DNA from: Nelumbo lutea
Lineage: Eukaryota > Streptophyta > Magnoliopsida > Proteales > Nelumbonaceae
Reading direction: 5' to 3'
NCBI GenBank assembly: GCA_022828595.1
Contig: JAKGHH010000003.1
Coordinates: 18,228,934 to 18,292,933 of the forward strand
Length of the DNA stretch: 64,000 nucleotides
Below, piece by piece: positions 12,829 to 24,414 of the stretch. Each line of letters begins with the position of its first letter. The stretch's first letter is position 1. The translations under genes were made by a program, and so were the position numbers. The notes beneath the pieces were generated by a model, which worked only from the letters and a program-made list of their open reading frames with translations, ran no database searches and was not told the DNA's origin.

Positions 12829-13708
12829 TGAATCAATTTTTGGGTGATGGTCAATTTTTTGTGCTAAGTACCTCATCATTTCGTCTGCTTCCAAGTGGCC
12901 GATGACTTAGGCCAAAGTGGAGAACTTTGGATGCTGAGTTGAGTCGAGCTGGGCAGGTTAGGTGGTGAGATGACTATAGTGCCGAGTTGACCAAGTGGTG
13001 AGTTGCCTGTGAGGTGCCAGGTTGACCAAGTGTCGAGCTGCTTGTGAGGTGCCGAGCTAACCAGGTGCTGAGCTGCCTATGAGGTACCGGACTGACCAGG
13101 TGCCGAGCAGCCTGGCGGCGAGCTGGATTGATGAGCTTAGTTGATCATTAGAGACATGCAAGGAATCAAATGTCAGAGGACTCGGGGTGGCTAACCCTGC
13201 GAGGTCGCTCCGATGCTTAAATCAATACTCCCATAGTATACTGCGAGCTAAAAATCACAAAGTATGAGAGTTAGAATTTGCTTATTTGCTTACTTGCCAT
13301 TGGGGTTGGTGCCTTTATATAGGCATTGTTTGGCGTGGCTTCACGCACCATATCCGAGATTTCTGCGAGGTTGTCTAAGTGGTTCGAGATTCCTGGAGGT
13401 AACTGCCATGCACGTTGACCACCCTCTGGATCGTTCGGTACGTGGGCCAACTTCCAAGGATTGTGGGAGTGTTTGGATATGCATGTCGAATTTATCGCTG
13501 AGCATGTCTCCCAGGCCGCCAGGTCAATGCCAGGGCTAGGTTGTCTGTTCGTGCATGGGCCAGGTCGCCAGGTCACGACAGGGCCAGGCTGCCAGGTCGC
13601 GCTTGTGCCAGACCGCCAGGTGGGATACCATCAACTTGGCTAAGACAAGTTGTTGCCAAAATGATTCCAGATGTCACCTAGTTGTTCTGACGTGCCATGT
13701 GTCACCTA
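12829..13708 (-). mobile_element. LTR fragment between 97-bp direct repeats
   Basis: It shares with the two solo LTRs the block CTTAAGCATCGGAGCG-like (minus strand, near 13215), a TATA motif (near 13313) and a CCATCA end at 13633. It contains two minisatellites: about 12979-13128, 35-bp units of GAGGTGCCGAGCTGACCAGG type, and about 13556-13622, 25-bp units around GGGCCAGGTCGCCAGGT. It lies between direct repeats at 12732-12828 and 13709-13804. Its left LTR end is unclear. Confidence 0.5.
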
Positions 13709-13804
13709 TTTCTAATGTTAATTAAGTTTATATTTCTAAATATCCATACTTGCAACTTTCTTTAGTTCGATTGTTAAAATACTAAACATTACATGTCAAT
13801 ATCC

Positions 13805-14244
13805 ATAGCCATGATTTTAAATGTAAGATTGGTTTACTTTTAAATTCTTTTTGTTGAAGAAAAAATTATATACGTCTAAGGGGGTATTTCATTCATTATT
13901 GATTTTGTTTCTACAAACAAAAACAATTGTTCGTATTATTTTTTTGAGATGTCAACCTTTTGTTTTCAAAAACAAAAACTAAGATTTAGGATTTTCAATT
14001 TTTATTTCTGTTTCGTAAAGTTTAGGTCTCATTTATTATTTGTTAGCATTTCTTAATTTGGAAACAATATACTTCTACAAGTTTATGTCTTTATTTCCTA
14101 AAGTTTAGGTCCTATTTATTGGGATTAGTTTGGCACGTTAACCTTTTTAGAAGAAATGAATCAAACTAGGAAAATTTTCTCGAATTTGAACGAATCAACT
14201 TGCAAACTGATAGGAAACTGTTCGGATTAGCTGATGACTGTGTT
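13805..14244. other. AT-rich spacer between expansins
   Basis: I see no gene or clear repeat. It holds A/T-rich runs and short TATTT(C/A)GTAAAGTTTAGGTC-type internal duplications (about 14010-14115). Confidence 0.4.
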
Positions 14245-14379
14245 GGCTGTGCAAATCAATAATAACACCCCACGTAGCCATGAAGTGTATATATCAGTAT
14301 ATGTCTCATAATCCTTCGATCTCCCATTTTGTCTGAATGGCTGACGTGGGGCGTTATTATTGGTTAATCATAAACAGCC
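14245..14379. repeat. inverted repeat with ACGT boxes (small MITE?)
   Basis: Left arm GGCTGT..AATAATAACACCCCACGTAGCC and right arm (read inward) GGCTGT..AATAATAACGCCCCACGTCAGCC pair over about 45 bp with a loop of about 45-60 bp. Both arms start GGCTGT, which suggests MITE ends. No confident target duplication was found. Confidence 0.6.
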
Positions 14380-14675
14380 GTACGTTGATAAATTATTTCA
14401 CAGCCAGAAATAATAAAATTATTTTTCTCATCATCATTCCCATGTTTACCAATTGGGTCGAATAACCCAAAAATAATCCGTTAATACAAGCTTGTCTTTC
14501 TATTTCTAAGTCTAATTAACACAAAAATTAATGGAGAATTAATGAAGAATTTTTACCAATCTATCAAAAAAAATAAAAAGGAGAATTAATGAAGAAGAAG
14601 CTAGGAAGAAAAATAAGTTCTATTTTATTTGTTTATTTTTATTTTTGCTACCCTAGATTTCTGACCCTCCACGGA

Positions 14676-15625
14676 TTAAAAATTTCTCCCCTCAAACGTT
14701 TGACCGAGTTGCCAGTTATCGGGTGCAACGTTACGGGACGTCACCGTTCTACCGTCGCTCGTAGTCACCTGGAATGAGAGGCGCTGCCCTTGCAACGGAG
14801 TCCATGTCTGCCAGTTTTGGCCCCAATTTCGCGACATCTGGATCCAATCAGTGTTGGAGCCCTTGATCAAAACGTTTGTAACATCTCCGGCGCCGGCGAC
14901 ATTGTACACCAAAACGAGCGTCCACCACTGGTTTCCTTTGATCTCGAACTTGATTCCTCCGGACCTGACACATTTTACACGGCGGTATTTGACCGGAATG
15001 ATGCCGGCCTGGTAGTCGGCTATCTCTACGAACATGGGCATGGAGAGATCGAAATGTTTAAGCGGGGGATTGCACCAGTTTCCGCTAGGCTTGGTGTAGT
15101 TAGGCGGGCAGAAGTTGGTGGCCGTGACACGAATTCTGCCAGGTCGGCACCATTTTGGGTCATCGTGGCATTTGATCTCGTAACAGGCTCCACAGGTTTG
15201 GCCATTATTGAACAGGGCCGAGCTCAAAGCCGTCGTCTTCAGCCCGTAGCCTTGATGGAATAGGTTGCCATAACCACAAGCTCCGTCTATTCAACACAAT
15301 AAAACATAAACAGTCAGTTCCTGGTTTCTCCATTTTGATGCAGATCGATCAGAACGGTTTAGAGTAAGAAATTAATGGGAGTCTTCTTCTTCATGCATTG
15401 ATGTGAAAACTACCATGAAAATACGAAGTGAAAGCCTTCTTCTTCCAAGAAAAAAAAAAAAAGAAAGAAAGAAAGAAGAAAAAGATCGATGAACTCACCC
15501 ATTGTTGCTTGGCCGGTTTCGTCTCCATAAAATGTCGCATGGGCAAAACCCCATCCACTCGCAGCCCCTATTACAGAGAGAAAAACCACAGTCATTACCT
15601 CACTCTGATACTCATAGCCAGCCAT
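14676..15625 (-). CDS. alpha-expansin (copy B, two exons)
   Basis: Exons 15499..15625 and 14676..15286 join over a 212-bp GT-AG intron to 245 codons. The intron is at the same place as in copy A, just after the TM codons. The role is the same: secreted, non-hydrolytic wall loosening. Visible motifs: signal peptide (1 to about 24), [33 protein letters not shown] at 120-122, and NWGQNW in the CBM63-like half. The protein ends RNF. It is clearly paralogous to copy A 4 kb away, with the same subgroup-type N-terminus lacking DASGTM, so a local duplication is the simplest history. The intron carries a purine-rich (AAAG)n run. The open frame on the opposite strand is a shadow. Confidence 0.93.
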
Positions 15626-15682
15626 CTTTGCTCTCTCCCTCCCTCTCTATCTCTCTCTATAACCATGAGCTCAAGAAACTGG

Positions 15683-15690
15683 ATTTTATA
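15683..15690 (-). promoter_or_regulatory. TATA box of expansin B
   Basis: TATAAAAT on the minus strand, 58 bp upstream of the start codon at 15625, followed by a CT-rich (minus strand GAGAGA) leader. Confidence 0.55.
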
Positions 15691-15699
15691 GACATTACA

Positions 15700-17500
15700 T
15701 GAACAAAAAATCAACACAAATTAGCAAGAAGGCAAGAACATGAATCCAGATCTGGTGCAAATACAAGTGGTGTACGTGGGCATGTGTGGTATGGAACACG
15801 TACTGACGTGTTCACTTGTAATTGATCACATAGCCAGGTTCTAACATTTGTGTTCCCAGCAGATCCAGGTCAATGTTTTGAAGTTCAAACAAAACCAAAA
15901 ATAGGTGGTTAATTAATAATTATTGACCTCTTTTACGGTGTATAATAATGAAATTTAATAACATTCTAAATAATTTGGTACGAATTGAAGCGAGGAGACG
16001 ACTTCAAAATTATATATATATATTATAACCCTAGAATTATGTTTATTATAACCCTTTACAAATAACGACTATTTATAAATATAACGTTCACTAAGGCTAT
16101 GCTTAATTTGAAGGAAAAGGTAGTTACTTCAAATCAAACACAGCCTAAGGGGGCTGTTTAGTTAAATTGACATCTATTAGAATAACGTACATTTTGTATG
16201 AATTTTTCCTTGAAATTGGGACAAAACGTTTTTTGTTACTTTATGACAGCTAAGGGTCAATAATTATGTGCCACATAAGTTGAACGGTAAGAAAATGATT
16301 GCTATAATGAGAGCTCTCACATAACTCGAGAAAAATGTTTTAATGATAAATGGCTGGACCAAACGAAATTTTAGAATCTAGTGGGGAAACACTTATTTGG
16401 TATGAAATAGGCATTTATTTTTTATAAACAGAACCAAACACCTTCTAAGAATTGTATTGTTGTCCACAGGCCATGTAAGCAAGAGTTTGTCTTTGATGTT
16501 AGTATTTGTTAAGGCAGGGTTTAGAAAGAGTACAAATACAAATAGTATAGTAAAAAACCTTTGACTGTGTTTGGCAGCAATGCAAATGAATTTGTACTGA
16601 TACAAGACTATCACAGTGCAAGTGATTTGAGTGTAAATTTTGATCTATTTTTATTTTACATTTTAGATTATTTTGTTTGATTGCAGTATAGATGAAATGA
16701 ATTAAGACATAAAACAGAGTAAAGTAAAACACAAAACAAAATTAAATGAGAATTTGCATTTTTTTTTCATTTGTACTAGTGCAAATAAAATGTATTGCAA
16801 CCAATTATACAGCCTTTTTTTTGCATTATTTTGTATGTATTTGTACTGTACCTATTTGTTTTTGTATTATTTCCAAACTGAGCCTAAAATTTAACAAAGT
16901 ATTATAATCAATACAAAATAAATAAAATAATTAGTCAAATATATTAACAAGATTTATTTTAACAACTGAAGTTGATGAACCAAACGATTAATTTCTTTGT
17001 CTTTTAATGGATAAAATAGTTGATTAATAAAATATTCAAAGATATAATAATTTATCCAACTTCAACTTCAGCCAGGCCATACCTCCTTGAAATCTTATTC
17101 ACTAAAAAACAAAATAATATGTTTGCTAGTTCAACCACTTCATCTGTTATCAAACAACCCCTAAGTCATATATGCATATGTTAATTATTTTATATATTAA
17201 TACCTTAGAGCTTAGACTGATATTTATATATTTCTTTGCAAAGTTTTTCTTTCACTTCACATTGTGCATCCAAAGCGTACTGCAATGCATATCTTAAAAG
17301 CGACTACCTTCCCAATATGGAAATATTCATTTTCAGTTCAGATAACGTGAACCTTGAATAGACATAATAATCAAACTTTAATGTTAATTTGATTGTTTAT
17401 AGCAAAGCGAGTCTAGCTATTCAATGAAAAGGCAAATTGATCAAGTATAAAAATGGCAATTTTTCTCAAAAAAAAACAAATGATGGGATTTCATCTAGTG
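15700..17500. other. intergenic DNA with GCAAATACAAATA repeats
   Basis: No gene is seen. The region about 16505-16890 belongs to the CAGTTTGGAAGGAGTACAAA repeat family. It has CAAATACAAAT, TGCAAAT and TTGTATTATTTCCAAACTGAGCC motifs in both orientations. Confidence 0.45.
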
Positions 17501-17905
17501 GGTGTTTGGCCTGGATGCGGTTTTTTGAAAAAACAGCACTATATAGGCGTTAAATCAGAAAAAAAGAGGTGCTTCATAAAACATCTTATTTGGTACCGTT
17601 TTTTAGAAAAAAACATCGTTTTAGACTATGCATTGGAAATCGAGAAAGTGTGGTTTGGAACAACGTTAAATTTGATGTTTTCTCAAAAATTAGTTCGTTG
17701 CTATCAGCAATGCAATGATGTGGCATCATCTTGTACGTTGGATAATATGACCAATGCTGAAAATGATTCTATAGCAATGATACCAAACAACACCAATGCT
17801 GTTTTCTCATAATACAGCCTATATGTTAGCATCACTTTCAAACAAAAAATAAGCACTGATTTCTCATAAAACAATCCGATATTCTCAGCACCGATGCCAA
17901 ACACC
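17501..17905. mobile_element. MITE-like copy, TTTGGCATCG family
   Basis: Ends GGTGTTTGGC and GCCAAACACC are perfect inverted partners over 10 bp. Flanks share CTAGT. The interior has TTTCTCATAA motifs as in the copies at about 1795 and 47530. The open frame inside is not conserved in sister copies. Confidence 0.6.
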
Positions 17906-18427
17906 TACCTAGTTTATCCTCAGCAATACCCAATATAGTTGGACCAATTGGGTAATGGCCTTTTAAGAGCCGTGGTTTCATATATACTGGTCGTTATTGT
18001 TTTTTCTGTACAGTGGAAGAACTCATTTGCCACTGAATTGTTAGGGCTGTCAATGTGTCGGGTGACTGGGGTCTACCTGTCAGAACTGAATTGATGAAAC
18101 CAATTACGTTGGTTTTGCTTCTATGGTTTTGTCCTAATTAGTAGTTGAGCGGAGACCGGTTTTTGCTATTCTGAACTGATTCACACCAAAATCGATTTTA
18201 TGGTTAATAATATAGAAAGGTCACATATTTTTTATTTATTTTTGTAATATTTCTTGCCCAAAAGGGTAAATTTCATAGATGGTATATAAGAAAATTTTGG
18301 ATAAAAACACTTTTTTATCTATATAACAAGCAATTAATTTCTATTTTACAGGCATTTTTTATTAATTCTATGTTATCAAACATAAGATTTTGAGTTATTA
18401 TAACTAGAGGTAATTATAGATCTTTAA

Positions 18428-18779
18428 GGGGGCATTCTTCTTTTGGATTTTGAGAGAGGGAAACCAAGAATCCCATGTTCTTTTGTTTTCAGATTTATGT
18501 GGGGATACAGGAAAGTTTATTTTCTGTGTATCACTTATACCCATCTCTTAGGTGGGTAAATAACTTTTTCACTTAGGGGGAAAGTTGCTAACACTTTAAT
18601 GAGACAAAAATGCCTTTTTTAATGATGGATTTTTATGACTAAAATGGTCATTGCCTTATTTACATGAAAAATAAAAGAACATGGATAAATGCATTTACCT
18701 AGGTAAGTGTTTTCCAGGAAAAACTTACACAGGTAACTGCATTTACCCAGGTAAGTAACTTACCGAAAAGCGAGGGGCC
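18428..18779 (+). mobile_element. PIF/Harbinger-like MITE, TAA target
   Basis: It starts GGGGGCATTC and ends GAGGGGCC, with TAA on both sides (18425-18427 and just after 18779). The interior has ACCCATCTCTTAGGTGGGTAAA and GGATAAATGCATTTACC. An inverted full copy lies at 25321-25681, also with TAA duplications, and partial copies at 45145-45475 and 45960-46205. Confidence 0.75.
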
Positions 18780-19344
18780 TAAGTATAAAATGTCTAAATC
18801 AAGTCATACCTGATTGTCCTGAAATATAATTGGAGCAATTATGGGTCTATCAAATGGAATCAATTCCCTATCCTGAACCAAACCCAACCCATAATTGGAG
18901 CAATTATGGGGTTTTTATGATTTTCTAGCACAATGGTATTTAAGAGGGGCGCAAGTTCAATATCCAAATTGAAAAATTTTCACTACATTGGGCATGTGCC
19001 TCTGAATTTGATCCATTCAAATTTAGGGGTTTTTATGATCCTGCCTATGGATTGATGCCAAATTCATGGACATGATGTGGTTTATAGGGGGGACTACTAG
19101 TAAACTAGGAGGGGGCTGCAAAAAAGATTTCTGAGGGGGAGTAAAGTCCAAAAGTTCCTCAAATTTAAACAAAATCCCGGCCGTGCCTGAGCACACCAAG
19201 TTGCCCCTGTGGTCTTTGATTTCAAATTTTGGAAATTATTTATTTATGGCTGACTAATTTTGAAAACTATAAATTTAAATCTGGAACAAGATGCATTCTA
19301 ATATAACCAATTCCTTTTTTTTAAATAAGATTACATATCACTAA
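18780..19344. other. repeat debris
   Basis: No gene. The segment 19080-19180 (GGGGGCTGCAAAAAAGATTT) has a relative near 31665-31740. Confidence 0.35.
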
Positions 19345-19905
19345 GGTTGTCAGTTGGACTGGATTTGGTCCAATCCAATATTGGTCCATTTACAAATGGA
19401 CTGGACCAAATTCAGTCCAAATCCATACAAATCAAAAGCAATGGACCGGACTGGGTCCAATCCGGTCCAAATTGAATCAAACACCAAAATAACATGCGAA
19501 ATCCAAAAAATATATGAAAAAACTAAAACACTTGCTACATTCCGATTCCATCCAATTAAAATGCGAACGGAAGAAAGTGGGTCCAATCCAATCCAAAGTG
19601 AATGAATAAAAGTATTTTAATAATAGGTATTTCTTTAAAGTATATTTGCAAAAATGCTTTCATAAATGTATTTTGATAAAAGTATTTTTGTAAAAATGCT
19701 TTCGGAAAAGTACTTTTATAAAAGTATTTTCGCAAAGGTGCTTAATGGTCCAAATCAAAATCATTTTGGATGGATTTGATGAACCAATATGACATATTGA
19801 ACTGGAGTAGTCCAAACATAATGGTCCAAAGTATTTATTGGATTAGATTGGACCTGGTCAGTTGGTAATGGATTTATAGTGGACTGAATTGGATTGAACC
19901 AATAT
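19345..19905. repeat. GGTCCAA-rich repeat with minisatellite
   Basis: The sequence is dominated by TTGGTCCAA/GGACCAA words. Positions 19626-19741 carry tandem AAAAGTA(C/T)TTTTATAAAAG-like units of the same kind as the array at 27196-27530. Non-coding. Confidence 0.5.
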
Positions 19906-19932
19906 ATGGTCCTTTGATGGAAGAAAAGAATA

Positions 19933-21784
19933 TAGGTGTCAATGGACCAAGTTAGGGTTGGAACTGATCTAAATTAAAATCAATTTTCACAGATTGGATA
20001 GTTCAAGCATTGAATTGAACCAAACCAAAATGGTCCAAAATGACTCATATTGGACGAGATTGGGTTGGACCAGATTTGATCTGATCCAATTAACACTACT
20101 AATAAGTAATAGTAAATAAAAAAAAATATGAGAGATATCTAAACAAAAGGAAAGTGGATAAAAACAAGAACATTCAAATTGGACCAGATTTGGTCCGATC
20201 TGATCCAATCTAACATAGGTCCATTCACAAATGAATTGGATCCAATCCAATCCAAATCCATACAGATCAAGTTCAAAGTGGTCCAATTGAAATGCAAATG
20301 GACCAAATTGGGCCCAATCCGGTCCAAATTGAATGAAATATAAAAAATTACATGAAACCCCAGAAATGGTAAAAATCTACAAAAATATATAACTAATTCA
20401 CAAAATATAAAAATGCAGAAATATGGCTGCAAAAGATACAAATAGTTTATCCAAACAAAAATAAAAATATTAATAAAAACACCAAATTTGCAAAAAAAAA
20501 AAGAAAAGAAAACGTTGTTTTAAAAAGTAGAAATGGAAAGAAATACCTAAATTGAAAAAAATAAAATTATTACATTTCAATACAAAACTTGTGGAAGAAT
20601 AAAAAATGGCAAAATTCAGGAAAAGTAATTTTCAAATAAGAAAATAAGAATGTATATAAACACAAAAAAATAGAAAAACATAAATTATAAAAATTGGAAA
20701 GCAGAAATTAAAAATTGCAAAAAAAATTATAGAAGTTGCAAAAAAGCAACAAAAAAGAAATTCTAAGAATTTTCATAAAGATAATGGAGATTATAAAAAA
20801 CAACAAAAAATATAGAAAAACAAAAATTACAAATAAAAATACATGAAATTGTATAAATTGCAAAAAAAAAAAATGGTGCTCTACAATGGTGGAAGCACCA
20901 GAGAACTGATTGAGAAGTGGTGCCTAGTGAGAAGGTTTGGGAGAACATAGATCTGGGTTCGCATCAGATCAGATCTTGATCCTCCGTTGCCGGCTGTCAC
21001 TGCAACTATGAAAAAACAAACAAAATATCATCTGTGTTCTGTAATGGCCGAAAGACCAAAGAGGCAACATGAACCCAATATCAGTCATTGGCTATCGTTG
21101 CAGTAGTGGTAAAAAAAAAACTCTGGCCTTGTTTTGCAATGTTGGAAAGACAGATCTACTCTATTTCCATTAGAGGTGAAGAAAAAAAGCAATGCAGGCA
21201 ACATTGGAGCTATTGGAACCGTTGTTTGTCAATCATCGGCCGCCATTGCATCTCCCTTGTCTCTTTTCCATTGGCGATGAAGAAAAGATTTTCCCCAGCT
21301 GAAACAAATAGTGAGGAACATCTATTAGATGTGGGAAAAAGTGATTCCACAGCAGAGATTGTAGAGAGAGTGGTTGGACGCTCCAGGGAGATAGAGATAC
21401 AAAGGGTCGCAGGTCGCTGGAGAAATACCCCTTAATACGCTATTCGCTAGAGAGAGAGACGAGAGAAAACAACTGGAGAGATACCACCGCCAGGGAAAAA
21501 TACCATCGCTGGAGAGAAACCTTCTTCTTCCTTCAATTGTTGGAGTGAGCAGTGGAGGTGTAGAGCACTGCTAGTTGGGTCTTGGAAGAAAATTTTGGAG
21601 AATACTTCGAACGAATGAACGATCCATTCATTCAGCAGTTTTGTGCAAATTTGGTCCGCATTGTATATGGACCACTTAAATTTGCACTGGTCTGAGTCCG
21701 TGCAATTATTAGGACCGTCCAATTCGTCCATAATACCTTCGGAATGGACGGGGTCCAACCCGAAACGGATCCATTGACACCCTA
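19933..21784. mobile_element. candidate 1.85-kb hAT-like non-autonomous element
   Basis: The left end TAGGTGTCAATGGACC and the right end (read inward) TAGGGTGTCAATGGATCC match over about 16 bp. The interior is GGTCCAA-rich near both ends, then A-rich, and holds no transposase-like frame. The 8-bp flanks do not match, so this could also be two elements side by side. Confidence 0.4.
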
Positions 21785-21860
21785 TATATCACTGATGTAA
21801 TATCTATCTGAGTTCGGCTTCAGTCAATGCAAGTCTGTGCTCACACTCTTCAAACAGCAT

Positions 21861-21915
21861 TTTGCATTGGGAATATCTCCCCAAAAAATAAAGTACATAA
21901 ATACATCCCAATACA
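21861..21915. repeat. hairpin-core repeat copy a
   Basis: GCATTGGGAATATCTCC followed by AAATAAAGTACAT and the inverted arm ATCCCAATACAAG. This is one of at least eight copies of the same core in the window (see findings). Confidence 0.5.
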
Positions 21916-22571
21916 AGGCTGTTCTAATGGGCATTGCACTGACGGAGCCCTTAATATCTAGGGCCTACTCCAAGAAATATGAGAGTAAAAAATAAGAAGA
22001 ATAAGCTTTAACTGTTTTAAGTCATGAAGAGAAAATGTGGAACCCACTTGAAATTTCCTTGAATTAGCCATGTGATCAGTGCAGGTAATAGTTCTGAGCT
22101 AAGGATTCTGCTCATTTTATAAAAAGTGGAAATAATCCTATTCACGATAGATGATAAGGGCAATGCTTGGTTCCTACCAGTCGGAGAATATATGTTCGAC
22201 TAAATGCATTTTCATTGTGAATTGTAAGGTTTAGGGGTTTTTTATTTAAAACGTAGATGCCATTTGGCATCGTTCGGTGAGTGTTTTTCACATTCCCACA
22301 TATTCACATTACATAAACATGATTATCAGTGAGAATTACAACTTAGAACGGAATTAGACACCACTCTCAAAACAGAAACATGTTTGGTCCGATATTTACA
22401 TCGCGAACAACCTATTGGAATGATGTGTCGGGAACACATTTATTTTTGGAGTGATGAATATGACACTTTGCAAGAACAAAGTTTTTTTTGGAACACGCAG
22501 TTCCCACATGAAAACAGGGGCAACTTGATAATTTCACTAAAAGCAGCAAAAGAAAGAAAGTCCTGTTATTA
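21916..22571. other. unassigned spacer
   Basis: I see no supported gene or element. The last bases form a (TTA)n run that abuts the TIR element. Confidence 0.4.
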
Positions 22572-23229
22572 TTATTATTAGTATAAATTATAAAGACCCT
22601 CCCTATAGCATGATTGTGAGACAAAGATCCCTTTTCATTAGTTTTAGTTGAAATTCGCGTTATAATATTCTGTAATCCCCATACTTCCCTTATAACTGTT
22701 CATCTTCGCGGACTTCACAATAGGAAAAGCAGCAGGCTTTAATCCCTTTTACGTTATATTCCTTCACATTTCTCTCCCTCTCTTCCATTCTCTTCTTCCC
22801 CTTCTTTTTCTCCTTCCCTTTCTTCTTCTTGCTTTCCTCTTTTTCTGTTCCTATCGGCCATAACCGCCACAACTTGCTAATGGATAGAAAAAAAAAGAAA
22901 CCAATTACATTCACCATATAACCATGTTTCTAACATCTACCATAGGTTCGATAAGGAAATTTTAGTTTTTCCTCCTGATACTTGTTTTCGTTTCTCTTTT
23001 CTCCTTTTTTTTTTAATTTATTTTTTTTGTAAATTCTTCATCCTATCGGAGGCCAGCAAAGAGGAGAGGAGGAGGAGAGAGAGAGAGAGGAAAATCTACT
23101 AATTATTCAAGAACCCAGATAGTTAAATCAGAGAATGAACAATTATAGGAAAACAGAAGATAATAAAGCAAGCCAAGTATCACTGGAACTCGTAACAGAT
23201 GACGAGTTAACAAGAGCATGAAATTACAC

Positions 23230-24133
23230 CTGCGCTGCCTAGTCAGAGGTGTTGCAGTCCCATGGTATATTATCTTCGTTGAGACGATTGTGTTCTTAGA
23301 TCTATCCGAGTAGACAACATAAGCAAAGACGTAAATGGTGTTTGCTGATGCAACAATTGAGTGGTATCTGTAGCTCCATCACCTCCATCAGGCAACTCCA
23401 GGTCTTCCATATTGCTCTGTTGGGCAGGTGTCCCAGGACCCAGTTCATCACCGCCTCCCCCTCCGTCACTGCGTACCGGATCCCGCTTAAGCAGCTCCAC
23501 AAACTGCCTAAATATCACTTTGGTCTGTTTGCCGCAACTAGAACTCAGCCTCTTCGACAAACAACGGAATCTTGGCACTAGGAACACTCGGATACATGGA
23601 AGTACCGCTGTTACCATTCTCACAGGGCAGCATCAGATCCTAAAGAGTCATTGCAGCAGACTTGTACACCCAAGAATCATCCGAAACCCGAATTCAAGGG
23701 ACCCCAATTCGGGAACATCATGAATTGTCAATACCCATCTACGGAACCTGCGATACTTCTTGTCGGCAAGATCGAACCCCCAAATAGAACCAAGTTCAAG
23801 TGCCGAAGGGCAGCCAGAGAACCCTTCAACCGGGCAACACTCGTGTGTGGCGGACAGCGAGCGGCTGCCATGGGCGTCCCAGTCGCAATCTTGGCAAAGA
23901 ACGAGATGATCGGTGGAGCAGCGGACAGAGACGGGTTGGGAAGAGCAATTATCGCAGATCTGAGAACGGAGGTGCTTACGGGATAAGGCGTTAGCGGAGT
24001 GGACATGTTGGTCGCAGAACAAGCATAGCTTAGCAGAGTCAGCTCTGCAATATAGAACAGTGATCTCTTCATTGCAGAAATCACAAAGGATGATGCTGTG
24101 CGTGGCTCTTGACTTCTTAGTGTTTTGATCCAT
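23230..24133 (-). pseudogene. broken B-box (CONSTANS-like, BBX7-13 type) gene fragment
   Basis: The frame opens at 24133 and encodes two consecutive B-box zinc fingers (residues about 16-58 and 59-100; CDFC, LYCRADSAKLCLFCD, CDNC, CQDCDWDAHG), then VEGFSGCPSALEL. These domains mediate protein contacts in light and flowering regulators. After about residue 150 homology continues only by changing frame. There is a one-base frameshift near 23683, then an in-frame TAG at 23640-23642 where the family has CAG, a frameshift near 23540, a good stretch with GKQTKVIFRQFVELLKRD and TPFTSLLML, another frameshift near 23290, and a second TAG for CAG at 23239-23241. It ends at a splice donor (CAG/GTGTAA, 23230). 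No downstream exon and no CCT domain follow. The first exon could still give a short two-B-box peptide. Confidence 0.85.
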
Positions 24134-24414
24134 TATTAACAAATGGAAAGTAAATAAAAAGGGAAAAAATAAGGAAAAATAAGAAATCGTGTAGAGGTAA
24201 ACTATAAATAAGGAAATGAAAAATCTTAACAGTCTCAGCGGAGCAAGGAGTCTAATCTTGGCTGTGGGAGGAAAGTGTTTGTTAATGGAGTGCGAAGAGA
24301 AGCGAGCCGAAATCCCTAAACAGAACAGAGCAAGGAGATATTTATTTGGAGACTTCAAATAAAGACCCCCTGTTACTGTTAGCCTCTGCTGCTGCTCGTG
24401 CGGTGAGGTTGGGA
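24134..24414 (-). other. captured leader/promoter-side DNA of the B-box fragment
   Basis: This lies between the start codon of the B-box fragment and the right TIR. It looks like a gene leader (T/C-rich on the minus strand, TTTTTATTTACTTTCC) and not like repeat DNA. It suggests the capture included sequence upstream of the start codon. Confidence 0.45.

Noticed and set aside
12979..13622. Regularly repeated units that might suggest a CRISPR-like array
   Set aside because: The units are contiguous diverged minisatellites with no unique spacers, in a plant LTR fragment.
17453..17812. 119-codon plus-strand frame
   Set aside because: It lies within a TTTGGCATCG-family repeat and is not conserved in the sister copies.
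23361..23986. Plus-strand open frames of 111-120 codons in the B-box region
   Set aside because: They are opposite-strand shadows of the B-box fragment, which has clear zinc-finger motifs on the minus strand.
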